A stretch of 64,000 nucleotides of DNA. It comes from Acidobacteriota bacterium (GTDB taxonomy: Bacteria > Acidobacteriota > Terriglobia > Acidiferrales > UBA7541). Where the stretch lies: positions 154,926 through 218,925 of the forward strand of contig QHYH01000091.1 of NCBI GenBank assembly GCA_003223215.1, read 5' to 3'. Of this stretch, positions 21,930 through 34,350 are shown piece by piece; the first letter of the stretch is position 1; each line of letters opens with the position of its first letter. The notes under the pieces are model-generated. The model saw only the letters and a program-made list of their open reading frames with translations. It did no database searches and was not told the origin of the DNA. The position numbers and the translations under genes are program-made.

Positions 21930-24900
21930 ATGAGTCCTGAAACACAAACCGCAGCGCGGGCATTTGTCCGCAGTCTGAACATTCTCCTCAAGTTTGCGCG
22001 GCTGTATGAATTTGGCCACGCCAAGACCACGGCGCAGTTTGATACGACGTGGAAGGAACTGCGGCAGGCGCTTGAGGACAGCGGCGGAAGCGGCGTGCTG
22101 CTGGGCGCTTCAGGGCACCAGATCCTGCTCGACGGCGTTCCCATGGGGTCGTCCGCAGGAGAGAGAAGCTTCGCGCATCTGCTGACCTCCAACGGGATCG
22201 CCAGCATTCACTTTTCAACTGCCGTGGCGCAAGCGCAATTCGCCCGCTTCGTTCGCGCGTTTCCGAGCGGAAATGCGAAGCCGTCTGCCCTGGCTGAACA
22301 GTTAAAGGCCGCCCTCGGTGGAGACACCAGTATCAAAGTGAATGAAATCCGCTACGTGGCGGAAGATTCCTCGGTCGCGGGAATCAAGGTGGCGGCGCAA
22401 TTGACCGCAAAGGCGCTCGGCGCGCAGGGCGAGAAGTTCCGCGAATTCTTTGAAGATCCCAACAAAATGCTGCAGATGATCCTCGCCGCGGAAAGCTCCC
22501 GGGGAGGAGGAGGTGGCATAGGTGGGCCCGGGCATGGCCCGGGGGGAACAGGACCCGGGTTTGGTCTCGGCGGCGGTGGCATGGGTGGAAGCGGCACAGG
22601 CTCTGGCGGAGGCGGCACCGGGAGTGGGGGGGCCGGTGGCAGTGGGCCAGGTGGGGGCGGGGGCTTGTGGGAGTCCGTGGGCGGCACGGGACCCGGAGGC
22701 CCGGGCGGTGCGGGTCCGGGTGGAGGAGCCGGAACAGGGGGCGGCCCGGGCGGCGCTGGTTGGGGAACCGGGAGTGGAGACGGCAGTGGCGCGGGCGCCG
22801 GCGGGAGTGGTGGTCCCGGTGGAGGACCTGGTGGGACCGCTACTGGCCAGGGAGGGGCTGCAGGCGGTGGGGGGGCCGGAACGGGCGTTCCTGGAAAATG
22901 GCTAACCGCCTCCGCCCTGCTGCGTGGCGAAAAGGCTGGCGGCGGGCACGGCTTGCCGGGAACGGGCGAAGGCGGGTTCCGAGTCGAGGAGGACGACGTC
23001 CGCGCGATGCTGGGATTGTTCGCTCAATTGGGGAAGGCGCGGAAGGATCCGGACTCGTCGCGGATGGATGTGCCGACTTTCCAATCGCGATTGAGCGCGA
23101 TGCCCGTGCGCGCGCAGTACACGCTGCAGCAAGCGCTGGCGGGGTTAGCGGCGCAGGCTCCGGACGCCAAACCGGACAAGCCCATGCTGCTGAAGCTGGC
23201 AGAGCACGTGGCCATCCGCTTTGCCCTAGACAGCTACGAGCGGGGCGAGCTGCGCGTGAATGCAGTGAAGCAACTGCTGGACCGCATGAACACGGAAATG
23301 GAGGCGCTGCGCAAGATTCTTTCAACCCAGGAACAAATGATGGCGCAGGCAGGGCTTTCCGTCCAGTCGTATACGGAGCTGCTGGACCAGGAATTCTGGG
23401 AGCAGGTGCCGGAAGAAAACAAAAAGGAAGTATTGACTTCGGACGAGGCATGGTGCGTGCCGCCGCGGAACGTGCGCGCGTTCCTGGAAGAGATGCTGCG
23501 ACGCGGTGAATTGAAAACGGCGAACGAGATTTTGATGAAATACGCGTCGTGTATTGGGCTGGAAGCGCCGGAAGCGCGGCGCACCACGGCCATCGGGCTT
23601 TCCGATTTGAGCGAGCTGTATGGCAGCGGAGACGGCAGCGCGTTGATGGAGGCCATCCGACGCGTGGGCAATCAACTGGCCATCGAGCGGGAGCCGGAAT
23701 TGCAAACGCTGGTCGGTGCGGCGTTTGTTCGCCTGAGCCAGGAAGCTGCCTCAAAGCGCTGCTACCCGGCGATGCAACAAGCGCTGGCTTCGCTGGAGAG
23801 CGTCGAGGCACAGCGGCCGGGATCGACGCAGAGCCTGCGGCCTCGCATTGGGGCCGAAGAGCGGCTGCCGGAATTTGTCGAAGAGGCGATGCGCAGCGGG
23901 CAAACCGCGGACGGCATGATGGACATTCTCGGACTCATGCCCAAGGCAACGATTCACTACGTGACGAACCGTTTCGGGCATTGCGGATTCCGGGAAGATT
24001 GCGAGCTGCTTTGCACGATTCTTCACAACTTGGGTGAGGATGCCACGCAGCGGCTGATCGAGACGCTGCAGACAGCTCCGGCAGGCGAAGCGGCAGAAAC
24101 GATTGGTTTGCTAAGCCAACTTTCCCCGGAATCCGTGGAGAAAATACTGCCCGTGCGGCTTTCGCAGTGGCCGCGCTCTTCCCACGATCGCGTTATCCGG
24201 CAGCTTTCGGCGGCGCCGCCTAAGCAGCGGGCGCAACTGCTCGTTGCGATTTACGATTCGTTGGACACTTTGATCCGCACGCTGGCTATCGATGAGATGG
24301 GTATGAGCGGGCAGGCCGAGTGCATTCCAAAGTTAATCGGGATGCTGCAGGACGACCACACCACCGGTTTCGCGCGGGTAAAGGCTATTGAGGCTCTTGG
24401 GCGGCTGCGAGCCACGGCGGCGAGCCCATTGCTGCAGCACATTCTGGAAACCAAACAGGTATGGCGCTGGGTATATCCGAACGAAATGAGAATTGCTGCT
24501 GCACAAGCGCTGCTTCACGTGGATAAAATGGTTGGGATGCAGGCCGTGGCCGCCAGCGGCATCGACCGCAAGGAGATGACGCTTGAGCCGACCGAACCAG
24601 AGGCGAATGTCTCGGTGATCCGGCAGAGGCGCTATGCTCGGCTAAAGCTTTCGCGCAACCTTTTGGCGGTGACCACCAACTTGCGGGAAAACTTCCGATT
24701 GAGCATCCCGGAACTCAATCTGGGCGGGGGAATCGGAGCCGGAGAACGTCATCTGGCGCCAGGTTCGCTGTTGAGCCTGCGATTTTCGCACGGCGTACGC
24801 CACATTAAAGCACAAGCGATGGTGCGCGGCGCACGGCCGCAGGCGATGGCCTTTGAATTCGTGGATATGGATCTCGAAGAACGCTACCGCCTTCGTAAAT

Positions 24901-25004
24901 TGTTGCTGGAACTTGGCGGTTTGCCGATGATCGCCCAGGTCACCAATCGCAGCCGGCGGCGCGGGCGCGTAGCGGTCGCGAAAACTAGCCCCGAGAAGAC
25001 CTAA
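21930..25004 (+). CDS. Large glycine-rich protein with HEAT-like repeats and C-terminal PilZ-like domain
   Basis: The 1024-residue protein has a four-part layout. Residues 1-185 form an alpha/beta domain I do not recognise (SLNILLKFARLYEFGHAKT, LLGASGHQILLDGVPM). Residues 191-322 are almost pure Gly with Ser, Thr, Ala and Pro (GGGG, GPGG, GSGG units). Residues about 600-880 are helical and include HEAT-like repeats (KAIEALGRLRATAASPLLQH). From about 897 comes a PilZ-like domain: RQRRYARLKL matches the RxxxR-type c-di-GMP motif, and LNLGGGIG matches the [DN]xSxxG motif with Asn and Leu substitutions, so binding is uncertain. No signal peptide or membrane segment is seen, so it is probably cytoplasmic. 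A decayed paralogue follows. The c-di-GMP link is inference. Confidence 0.75.
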   Translation: MSPETQTAARAFVRSLNILLKFARLYEFGHAKTTAQFDTTWKELRQALEDSGGSGVLLGASGHQILLDGVPMGSSAGERSFAHLLTSNGIASIHFSTAVAQAQFARFVRAFPSGNAKPSALAEQLKAALGGDTSIKVNEIRYVAEDSSVAGIKVAAQLTAKALGAQGEKFREFFEDPNKMLQMILAAESSRGGGGGIGGPGHGPGGTGPGFGLGGGGMGGSGTGSGGGGTGSGGAGGSGPGGGGGLWESVGGTGPGGPGGAGPGGGAGTGGGPGGAGWGTGSGDGSGAGAGGSGGPGGGPGGTATGQGGAAGGGGAGTGVPGKWLTASALLRGEKAGGGHGLPGTGEGGFRVEEDDVRAMLGLFAQLGKARKDPDSSRMDVPTFQSRLSAMPVRAQYTLQQALAGLAAQAPDAKPDKPMLLKLAEHVAIRFALDSYERGELRVNAVKQLLDRMNTEMEALRKILSTQEQMMAQAGLSVQSYTELLDQEFWEQVPEENKKEVLTSDEAWCVPPRNVRAFLEEMLRRGELKTANEILMKYASCIGLEAPEARRTTAIGLSDLSELYGSGDGSALMEAIRRVGNQLAIEREPELQTLVGAAFVRLSQEAASKRCYPAMQQALASLESVEAQRPGSTQSLRPRIGAEERLPEFVEEAMRSGQTADGMMDILGLMPKATIHYVTNRFGHCGFREDCELLCTILHNLGEDATQRLIETLQTAPAGEAAETIGLLSQLSPESVEKILPVRLSQWPRSSHDRVIRQLSAAPPKQRAQLLVAIYDSLDTLIRTLAIDEMGMSGQAECIPKLIGMLQDDHTTGFARVKAIEALGRLRATAASPLLQHILETKQVWRWVYPNEMRIAAAQALLHVDKMVGMQAVAASGIDRKEMTLEPTEPEANVSVIRQRRYARLKLSRNLLAVTTNLRENFRLSIPELNLGGGIGAGERHLAPGSLLSLRFSHGVRHIKAQAMVRGARPQAMAFEFVDMDLEERYRLRKLLLELGGLPMIAQVTNRSRRRGRVAVAKTSPEKT
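22497..22895 (+). repeat. Glycine-codon repeat tract inside the PilZ/HEAT gene
   Basis: About 400 bp of imperfect GGN repeats encode the 130-residue glycine linker. The tract is far more G-rich than its surroundings and likely varies in length between strains by slippage or recombination. Confidence 0.8.
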
Positions 25005-25204
25005 CCGCTGAGCGCTCAAGGGTTTCCGGCGGACTCCATCTTACCGGTTCCCTCCCGAAATACCGCTCGTTCGGTCAGTCGAACGGCCCGTCCAAACGGC
25101 TTCGTGACCCGGTGAGAGACAAGGCGCGCCGGTACCATCGCGACGAACCAAGGCTGGAACTACGCTACCAGAAAGGGAACGGTATTCAGGAAACAGCAGA
25201 GCCG

Positions 25205-25798
25205 GTGATATCGGATCCAAAGACAGCGGCCGGACGCCCTTTCCTAAAGAGCCTGAACATCCTGCTGAGGTACGCCCGCCTTTACGGCTTCGCGCATGCT
25301 CGAACCGCAGAACAGCTTTGCATTGCTTTCGAGGAGCTGGTCGCCGCTATCCCTTCCGAGAGCGGACTCTTGTTAGGAGCGGCAGGGTCCCGGCTCTCGC
25401 TGGATGGTGTGCCGCTCGAGGGCGCCGCGGAAAAGCAATTTGCGCATAGGCTCTCCGCTGGCAGGCCTGGCAAGCGTCCAGGTTTTTGCCACCGTCACCC
25501 ACACAGAACTGGCTCGTTTTGCGCAGGCGTTTGCCGCGGGCAGAGCCAAGCCCTCTGAATTTGCCCAGGAATGGAAAGCTGCCCTGGCCGGAGCCCAGGG
25601 AATCCGCGTCAATGAGGTCTTCTGCAGGCCACCGCAATGATGCGGGAGTATCGAGCTCAGGACCTGGCCTTCGAAATCGTGGATATGAATCTCGAAGAGC
25701 GCAGCAAATACCGGCGCCTTCTTGCCAGTCAGCTTTCTCCGAACGCCTTCGAAAGTGCATCCGCTGCAGTGCGGGCCGACGTCGCTGCCGCAAAGTAG
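25205..25798 (+). pseudogene. Decayed, internally deleted paralogue of the PilZ/HEAT gene
   Basis: Three pieces align in order with the gene just upstream. First, from a GTG, TAAGRPFLKSLNILLRYARL through LLLGAAGSRLSLDGVPL corresponds to its residues 8-71. After a frameshift near 25455, LASVQVFATVTHTELARFAQ through AALAGAQGIRVNEV matches residues 90-139. Then, in the first frame again, AMMREYRAQDLAFEIVDMNL matches the end of the PilZ-like domain (QAMVRGARPQAMAFEFVDMD), to a TAG stop. The glycine linker, HEAT region and most of PilZ, about 800 residues, are missing. It is a clear tandem-duplicate remnant. Confidence 0.82.
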
Positions 25799-25960
25799 GC
25801 CAAATGGCGTAAGGGCGGCTTTTCTCTCAATTCCTCACCCGACGGTGTTTCTTGGCGCTCGAGCGTCCAACCAGTTAGAATAAGTTGTTTACACTTGCGG
25901 TGTTGCGGCGGCGTGTCGGATCTCGGGCACGAAGACCGTCAGAGAATTGCGAAACCATTC

Positions 25961-28930
<2,970 letters not shown>

Positions 28931-29000
28931 GTGCATGACTTGTCTTGAGGACCGCGGCCCTGAATCTCGCTTCGATTTTCTCTAGGAGAAGGCGAAAACC

Positions 29001-29843
29001 ATGCCACCAAGCCCAGCAGCGCAGCCGATGCCCGAACGCCAGCCCATTCCTGGCGTGAAAAACCTCGTCGCCGTTGCCAGCGGCAAAGGCGGCGTCGGCA
29101 AGACCACCGTCGCGGTCAACCTGGCGCTTGCGCTCGAAAAGCTCGGACATAAGGTCGGCTTGCTGGACGCGGACGTTTACGGCCCGAACGTGCCGATCAT
29201 GCTTGGTACGACGAAAGAGCCGCAGGGCACCGCCGACCGGCACATCATCCCCGTAGAATCGCAAGGCTTGAAAGTGATTTCGATGGGGCTGCTGAATCCG
29301 GGCGACAAGCCGATGATCTGGCGGGGACCTATGCTGCACAGCGTGATCACCCAGTTCCTGCGCAGCGTCGAATGGGGCGAGTTGGATTACCTAATCATCG
29401 ATCTGCCTCCGGGTACCGGCGACGTTCAGTTGACGCTGATTCAAACGGTCGCGGTGACGGGAGCGGTGGTGGTTACCACGCCGTCGATCGTAGCGCTGGC
29501 CGACGTGCGCAAAGCGATTGAAATGTTTCGGCAGGTGAACGTGGAAGTTCTGGGCGTAGTCGAAAACATGAGCGCCTTCACGTGTCCGCATTGCGGCAAG
29601 CCGGTGGACATTTTTGGCCATGGCGAAGGCGCAAAGACGGCGATGGCGTATGGCGTGCCAGTGCTCGGCGAAATCGAAATCGATCCGCGCATCCGCGTCG
29701 GCGGGGATACCGGCAAGCCGGTTGCCGCGCTTGGCGAGGAAGGCGCCGGTGCAAAAAGCCTCTATCAGGTCGCGCGCGCCGTTGCGAAACGCCTGGAAGA
29801 AGTTGCCGCGACCTCAAGCGGCCCCTCTTTCCAAATCGACTGA
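29001..29843 (+). CDS. mrp: Mrp/ApbC family iron-sulfur cluster carrier ATPase
   Basis: A 280-residue P-loop ATPase of the Mrp/NBP35 family that carries and delivers [4Fe-4S] clusters. It shows the deviant Walker A SGKGGVGKTTVAVNLA (about residues 30-45), LLDADVYGPNVPIMLG, DLPPGTGDVQLTL, and the paired cysteines TCPHC (about 194-198) that hold the cluster at the dimer interface. There is no N-terminal DUF59 domain, which many bacterial Mrp have. The start has AGGAGAAGGCG upstream. It follows secA by 70 nt and precedes a VOC-domain gene on the same strand. Confidence 0.93.
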   Translation: MPPSPAAQPMPERQPIPGVKNLVAVASGKGGVGKTTVAVNLALALEKLGHKVGLLDADVYGPNVPIMLGTTKEPQGTADRHIIPVESQGLKVISMGLLNPGDKPMIWRGPMLHSVITQFLRSVEWGELDYLIIDLPPGTGDVQLTLIQTVAVTGAVVVTTPSIVALADVRKAIEMFRQVNVEVLGVVENMSAFTCPHCGKPVDIFGHGEGAKTAMAYGVPVLGEIEIDPRIRVGGDTGKPVAALGEEGAGAKSLYQVARAVAKRLEEVAATSSGPSFQID

Positions 29844-29892
29844 CGCCGCTTTGCCGAGCTGGAGAACGATCGGAAACGGGCCGGGAGAATTT

Positions 29893-30237
29893 ATGAGCGA
29901 TCTTTCCGCACAGTTTGTGGGAGTAGAGCTTTATTTTGAAGACTTGGAGCGCGCCAAGAAGTTTTACCTCGACACACTGGGCCTCCACCTCTCGGACGAG
30001 CAGCCCGGGCACCATGCCAAGTTCGCTGCTGACGCTGCGTTCGTCTGTTTGGAAACCAAAGGTTCGGAGTCCTATCCCTCCCGCGATAAGGCCGTGCTTT
30101 TCTTCGAGGTGTCCGATCTCGAAGCGGCAGTCCATGCCATCGGACCGCATCGCTTCGTGCGGTCGGAACCCCGTTGGGCTGTCCTTCACGATCCGGAAGG
30201 ACACAACATCCTGCTCCTTCAAGTCGGTCCAAGGTGA
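29893..30237 (+). CDS. VOC (glyoxalase/dioxygenase-fold) family protein
   Basis: A 114-residue single-module vicinal-oxygen-chelate protein: GVELYFEDLERAKKFYLDTL is the first beta-alpha unit, and DPEGHNILLLQ is the closing strand with the usual Glu/His metal-site position. Members include glyoxalase I and fosfomycin-resistance enzymes, but a single small domain gives no substrate. The open frame extends far upstream, through the end of mrp; the ATG with GGGAG at normal distance is chosen because it gives the usual VOC length. It lies 49 nt after mrp. Confidence 0.85.
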   Translation: MSDLSAQFVGVELYFEDLERAKKFYLDTLGLHLSDEQPGHHAKFAADAAFVCLETKGSESYPSRDKAVLFFEVSDLEAAVHAIGPHRFVRSEPRWAVLHDPEGHNILLLQVGPR

Positions 30238-30358
30238 CCGCCTGCCGCGTGCTTTCTTGTCAGTTCTTGGAGCGGATGTTATCTTGGCGTGATTCCGTCT
30301 GCGCGAGTTTTCCTCGAGGGCCCGCTATACCGTGCCCTAAAATGCGGAAGTGCGGTTG

Positions 30359-30937
30359 ATGGGTGAACCGTCTGGAATTTATAACTTGCGACCGAGCCCT
30401 GTTTTGAGCAGAAAACCCGACATCCGGCCATACCGTGGCAAGCACCCGCAGATCGCGGCTTCCGCATACGTTGACCCGGCGGCCGTGATTATTGGCGACG
30501 TGGTGATCGGCGAAGATTCCAGCGTCTGGCCGTGTTCGGTGATCCGCGGGGACGTGCACTACGTCCGCATCGGCGCGCGAACCAACATTCAGGACGGCTC
30601 GATTTGCCACGTGATGCGCGACGAGTATGCGCTGATTTTGGGCGATGACGTGACCATCGGCCATTCAGCGACGCTGCACGGCTGCACCATCGAATCGCGC
30701 TGCCTGATCGGCATGGGCGCGGTGATTCTGAATGGCGTGGTGGTTGGCAGCGGCAGCATCGTCGCGGCGGGTACGCTGATCACCGAGCGCACGGTGATTC
30801 CTCCGGGTAGCCTGGTGATGGGTTCGCCCGGCAGGGTAAAGCGACCGCTGAGCGAGATCGACAAAGCGACTATCGACGCTTACGCCAAGCGCTACGTCGG
30901 CTACAAGAATATCTATCGCGAGGAAACTACCGCGTGA
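30359..30937 (+). CDS. Gamma-class carbonic anhydrase-like hexapeptide-repeat protein
   Basis: The 192-residue protein folds as a left-handed beta-helix trimer. Gamma-CA features are RGDVHYVRIGARTNIQDG (arginine and aspartate network), ICHV for the first zinc His, and TIGHSATLHG for the other two. It resembles the YrdA/CaiE-like branch (HxxxxH spacing conserved), which binds zinc and may or may not hydrate CO2. The start at ATG with GGAAG eight bases upstream is preferred to a GTG nine nt earlier. It overlaps hisS by four bases (GTGA), so the two are translationally coupled. Confidence 0.88.
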   Translation: MGEPSGIYNLRPSPVLSRKPDIRPYRGKHPQIAASAYVDPAAVIIGDVVIGEDSSVWPCSVIRGDVHYVRIGARTNIQDGSICHVMRDEYALILGDDVTIGHSATLHGCTIESRCLIGMGAVILNGVVVGSGSIVAAGTLITERTVIPPGSLVMGSPGRVKRPLSEIDKATIDAYAKRYVGYKNIYREETTA

Positions 30938-32247
30938 GCGAAGGCGCAGCCAAGGGCTTCGGCAAGAAGCCGGAGCCAAAAGAAGAACGGCGCAAATTCC
31001 AGGCCATCAAGGGCACGCGCGATTTGTTGCCGCCGGAAACGGCGCTGTGGAACCGCGTCGAGCAAGCCGCCCAGGAGATTTTCGCTTCCTACGGCTTTGG
31101 CGAGATTCGCCTGCCGATCTTTGAAACAACGGACTTGTTTGCCCGCTCGATTGGCTTGGAAACCGACGTCGTTTCCAAAGAAATGTACACGTTTGGGGAT
31201 CGCGATGAGACTTCCGTGAGTCTGCGCCCGGAGGCCACTGCTTCTGTTTGTCGCGCATACATTGAAGACGGCATGCAGCAATTGCCGCAACCGGTGAAGT
31301 TGTACACCATCGGACCGATGTTTCGCCGTGAGCGGCCGCAGAAGGGACGCTACCGCCAGTTTTATCAGATCGACGCGGAAGTTTTGGGTGGTTCCGACGC
31401 CCCGGGTATAGACGGGGAATTGATCGAAATGGTCATGATGTTTTTCGAGCGGCTTGGTTTGGAGGGCGTGCAACTGGAAATCAACTCCATCGGGGATAAG
31501 CAGTGCCGCCCCAAGTACGTGGAGCTGCTGCGCGCGGAGTTGCAGAAAGTAAAGGACCAGCTCGGCCCGGACAGCCAGCGCCGCATTGAGACCAACCCGC
31601 TGCGCGTGCTCGACTCGAAGCTTGAAAACGAGCAAAAACTCATCGCCGGCATGCCGCACATCGCCGATCACCTGTGTGAAGCATGTGCCGAGAATTATCG
31701 CGGGGTGAAAAAGGAACTCGAGCTGCGCGGAGTAAAGTATCGTGAGAATTGGCGCCTGGTGCGCGGGCTCGACTACTACTCGCGGACAACCTTCGAGATC
31801 ACTGCGAAGGGATTGGGCTCGCAGAACGCCGTGTGTGGCGGTGGTCGTTATGACGGACTAATGGAGCTGCTCGGCGGGCCGCCGACGCGAGCAACGGGCT
31901 TCGCTATCGGCGAAGACCGCCTGATTCTGTCCTTACAGGAAACCGGCCAGACGCCGGCGCCCCCAAGGCGTGACGTGTACATCGCCTGGATGGGGACAAA
32001 AGTTTACGCCACGGCGATTCGCGCGGCGAGAAATCTGCGTACCGCGGGCTTCAGCGTCGAATTGCCGCCCGTCGAGCAGAAATTTGGCAAAGCCCTGGGC
32101 CAAGCCGACAAATTGGGGGCTCGTTATGCGCTGATTCTCGGCGATAATGAGGTGTCCAGCGGCGAGTGGACATTGAAGACGCTGGCTGACGGCACACAGC
32201 AAAAACTGACCGAGCCGCAATTGCTGGATTTTCTGAGGAATTTGTAG
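30934..32247 (+). CDS. hisS: Histidyl-tRNA synthetase
   Basis: A class II synthetase of 437 residues that charges tRNA-His. FQAIKGTRDLLPPE opens the catalytic domain, motif 2 has FRRERPQKGRYRQFYQID, and the histidine-specific signature RGLDYYSRTTFE and motif 3 (ATGFAIGEDRLIL) follow. The C-terminal anticodon-binding domain is seen in VYIAWMGTKVYATAIRAARN. Its GTG start overlaps the stop of the preceding carbonic anhydrase gene by four bases. An N-terminal extension of about 20 charged residues precedes the usual start region. aspS follows after 66 nt. Confidence 0.96.
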   Translation: MSEGAAKGFGKKPEPKEERRKFQAIKGTRDLLPPETALWNRVEQAAQEIFASYGFGEIRLPIFETTDLFARSIGLETDVVSKEMYTFGDRDETSVSLRPEATASVCRAYIEDGMQQLPQPVKLYTIGPMFRRERPQKGRYRQFYQIDAEVLGGSDAPGIDGELIEMVMMFFERLGLEGVQLEINSIGDKQCRPKYVELLRAELQKVKDQLGPDSQRRIETNPLRVLDSKLENEQKLIAGMPHIADHLCEACAENYRGVKKELELRGVKYRENWRLVRGLDYYSRTTFEITAKGLGSQNAVCGGGRYDGLMELLGGPPTRATGFAIGEDRLILSLQETGQTPAPPRRDVYIAWMGTKVYATAIRAARNLRTAGFSVELPPVEQKFGKALGQADKLGARYALILGDNEVSSGEWTLKTLADGTQQKLTEPQLLDFLRNL

Positions 32248-32313
32248 TTGCTGGTCTTTAGACCCGCGGTTTGCCCGTTCCCTTGGTAGCTCGGTATTAG
32301 GAGGAAGAGCAAC

Positions 32314-34107
32314 GTGCTGGATTTTCTCGGGAATCTGAAACGCACCCACTACTGCGGCGAATTGCGCGCCCCGGACGAAGGCCGTGACGCCGTGGTCATG
32401 GGCTGGGTGCATCGCCGGCGCGACTTGGGCAATCTCCTCTTTCTCGATGTGCGCGACCGCACCGGCATCGTGCAAGCGGTGTTCAACAAAGAAACGCAGC
32501 CCGCCGCCCATGCCAAAGCCGAGCAGGTGCGCAGCGAATTCGTGGTAGCCGTGGAAGGCAAGGTGGTCAAGCGGCAAAAGGCCAATCCCGAGCTGGCCAG
32601 CGGCGAAATCGAACTGGTCGCCACGAAACTGCACATCCTCAACAACTCGAAGACGCCGCCTTTTGCCATCGAAGAGGAAATCAACGCCGCCGAAGAGACG
32701 CGCCTGCGCTTCCGCTATCTCGACCTGCGGCGGCCGAAGCCGCGCCGCAACCTGGCGCTGCGCCACAAGATCATTCTGGAAATGCGCAAGGTCATGGACG
32801 AACTGGGCTTCATCGAAGTGGAGACGCCCATGCTCACGCGCTCGACGCCGGAAGGCGCGCGCGATTATCTCGTTCCGAGCCGCATCCATCACGGGCAGTT
32901 TTACGCGCTGCCGCAATCGCCGCAGATTTTCAAGCAAATCCTCATGATTGCGGGGCTAGACAGATACTTTCAGATCGTGAAGTGTTTCCGCGACGAAGAT
33001 TTGCGCGCCGACCGCCAGCCGGAATTCACGCAGCTCGACCTGGAGATGTCTTTCCCGCGCCAGGAAGATATTTTTCATGTCATTGAAACGGTCATGGTGC
33101 GCGCCTGCGCCGTCGCGGGAATCAAAGTGGCCGCCCCGTTTCCGCACATGTTGTACAAAGACGTGATTCGCAAATACGGCAGCGACAAGCCCGACCTGCG
33201 CTTCGGCATGGAACTCTACGAAGTAACGCACTGCTTTCCGGATGAGGCCAAGCAAAAGCTGCAAATCGAAGGCAGCGTCTTCGCGCTGGCGGCGCCGGGC
33301 GCGGCGGGCTATTCGCGCAAGCAGCTCGACGACTTGACCGAGAAAGCGAAAGCGCTGAAAGCACGCGGCGCGTATTTCGTAAAAGTGACGCCGGAGGGCT
33401 TGTCGTCGACGATTGAGAAAATGATCGGTGCAGAAAATGTACACAAACTTGGCGAGGCTTGCGGAGCAAAGCCCGGCGACCTCGTTGTTGGTGTTTCCGC
33501 GAAGGAACAAATCAAAGGCACGGAAGCCGCTGCGCTCATCGCGGGACAGTTGCGTTTGCAGCTCGGCGAAGCGCTCAATCTGACCGACAAGTCGCAGTGG
33601 AGGTTTCTCTGGATCACCGGCTTTCCGTTGTTCGAATGGAGCGAGACGGAAAAGACCTGGGTCAGCGCGCAGCACCCTTTCACTGGCATTGTCGATGAGG
33701 ACCTGGACAAGCTCGAATCCGCACCATGGGAAGTGCGTTCGAAGGGCTACGATCTTGTTCTGAACGGCTACGAACTTGGCTCCGGCAGCATCCGCATTCA
33801 CCGCCAGGATATTCAGGAGCGGCTCTTCAAAGCGCTGGGGCTGAGCCAAGAGCAGCTTCGTCGCCGCTTCGGTTTCTTCCTCGATGCTCTGACCTACGGC
33901 ACACCGCCGCATGGCGGCATCGCGCTGGGTGTGGACCGCATCGCCATGCTCCTCAATGGCGAAAAGTCCATCCGCGAAGTCATCGCCTTCGCCAAAACCA
34001 CCGCGGCGCAGGACCTCATGGCCGATTCGCCCAGCGAAGTCGATGCCGCGCAGCTCGACGAGCTCGGCCTCGCCATCAAGCCCGAAGTCAAAAAACCCGC
34101 CGAATGA
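32314..34107 (+). CDS. aspS: Aspartyl-tRNA synthetase, bacterial type
   Basis: A 597-residue class II synthetase. The N-terminal OB-fold anticodon domain (VVMGWVHRRRDLGNLLFLDV) is followed by motif 2 (FRDEDLRADRQPEFTQLD), the bacterial GAD insertion domain in the middle, and motif 3 (GIALGVDRIAML). In this anticodon-loop position, Leu (L38, after RRRD) is typical of discriminating enzymes, whereas non-discriminating ones tend to have His; this predicts specificity for tRNA-Asp, but the rule is not absolute. The GTG start has a near-perfect ribosome site, AGGAGGAAG. It lies 66 nt after hisS. Confidence 0.96.
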   Translation: MLDFLGNLKRTHYCGELRAPDEGRDAVVMGWVHRRRDLGNLLFLDVRDRTGIVQAVFNKETQPAAHAKAEQVRSEFVVAVEGKVVKRQKANPELASGEIELVATKLHILNNSKTPPFAIEEEINAAEETRLRFRYLDLRRPKPRRNLALRHKIILEMRKVMDELGFIEVETPMLTRSTPEGARDYLVPSRIHHGQFYALPQSPQIFKQILMIAGLDRYFQIVKCFRDEDLRADRQPEFTQLDLEMSFPRQEDIFHVIETVMVRACAVAGIKVAAPFPHMLYKDVIRKYGSDKPDLRFGMELYEVTHCFPDEAKQKLQIEGSVFALAAPGAAGYSRKQLDDLTEKAKALKARGAYFVKVTPEGLSSTIEKMIGAENVHKLGEACGAKPGDLVVGVSAKEQIKGTEAAALIAGQLRLQLGEALNLTDKSQWRFLWITGFPLFEWSETEKTWVSAQHPFTGIVDEDLDKLESAPWEVRSKGYDLVLNGYELGSGSIRIHRQDIQERLFKALGLSQEQLRRRFGFFLDALTYGTPPHGGIALGVDRIAMLLNGEKSIREVIAFAKTTAAQDLMADSPSEVDAAQLDELGLAIKPEVKKPAE

Positions 34108-34350
34108 TATCCTTGTCTCGGACCCTGGTGGTCGGGATGTCCATCTGGCGCCAAAATCAGACGGAGTACGAGCCGTGTCCTGGTTGCTAGGAATCCTTTG
34201 GTCCATTTTCGGTGCGTTCTTTGATCTTGCACGCGAGATAAAGCGGCGCGACAGATCTGGACCGAGTGTGGTTTCACTGTTCCCTGTTCGTTGCCTTAAT
34301 AGCCGGAGCCGTGGCCGAAACGGACAATTTGGGGGCTCGGTAAGGAGCCG

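Noticed and set aside
22352-22687. Proline-rich open frame antisense to the glycine tract
   Set aside because: It is the mirror of GGN repeats (CCN) and has no independent support.
22500-22900. CRISPR or other repeat array in the G-rich tract
   Set aside because: Repeats are short imperfect glycine codons in frame, without spacers or constant repeat length.
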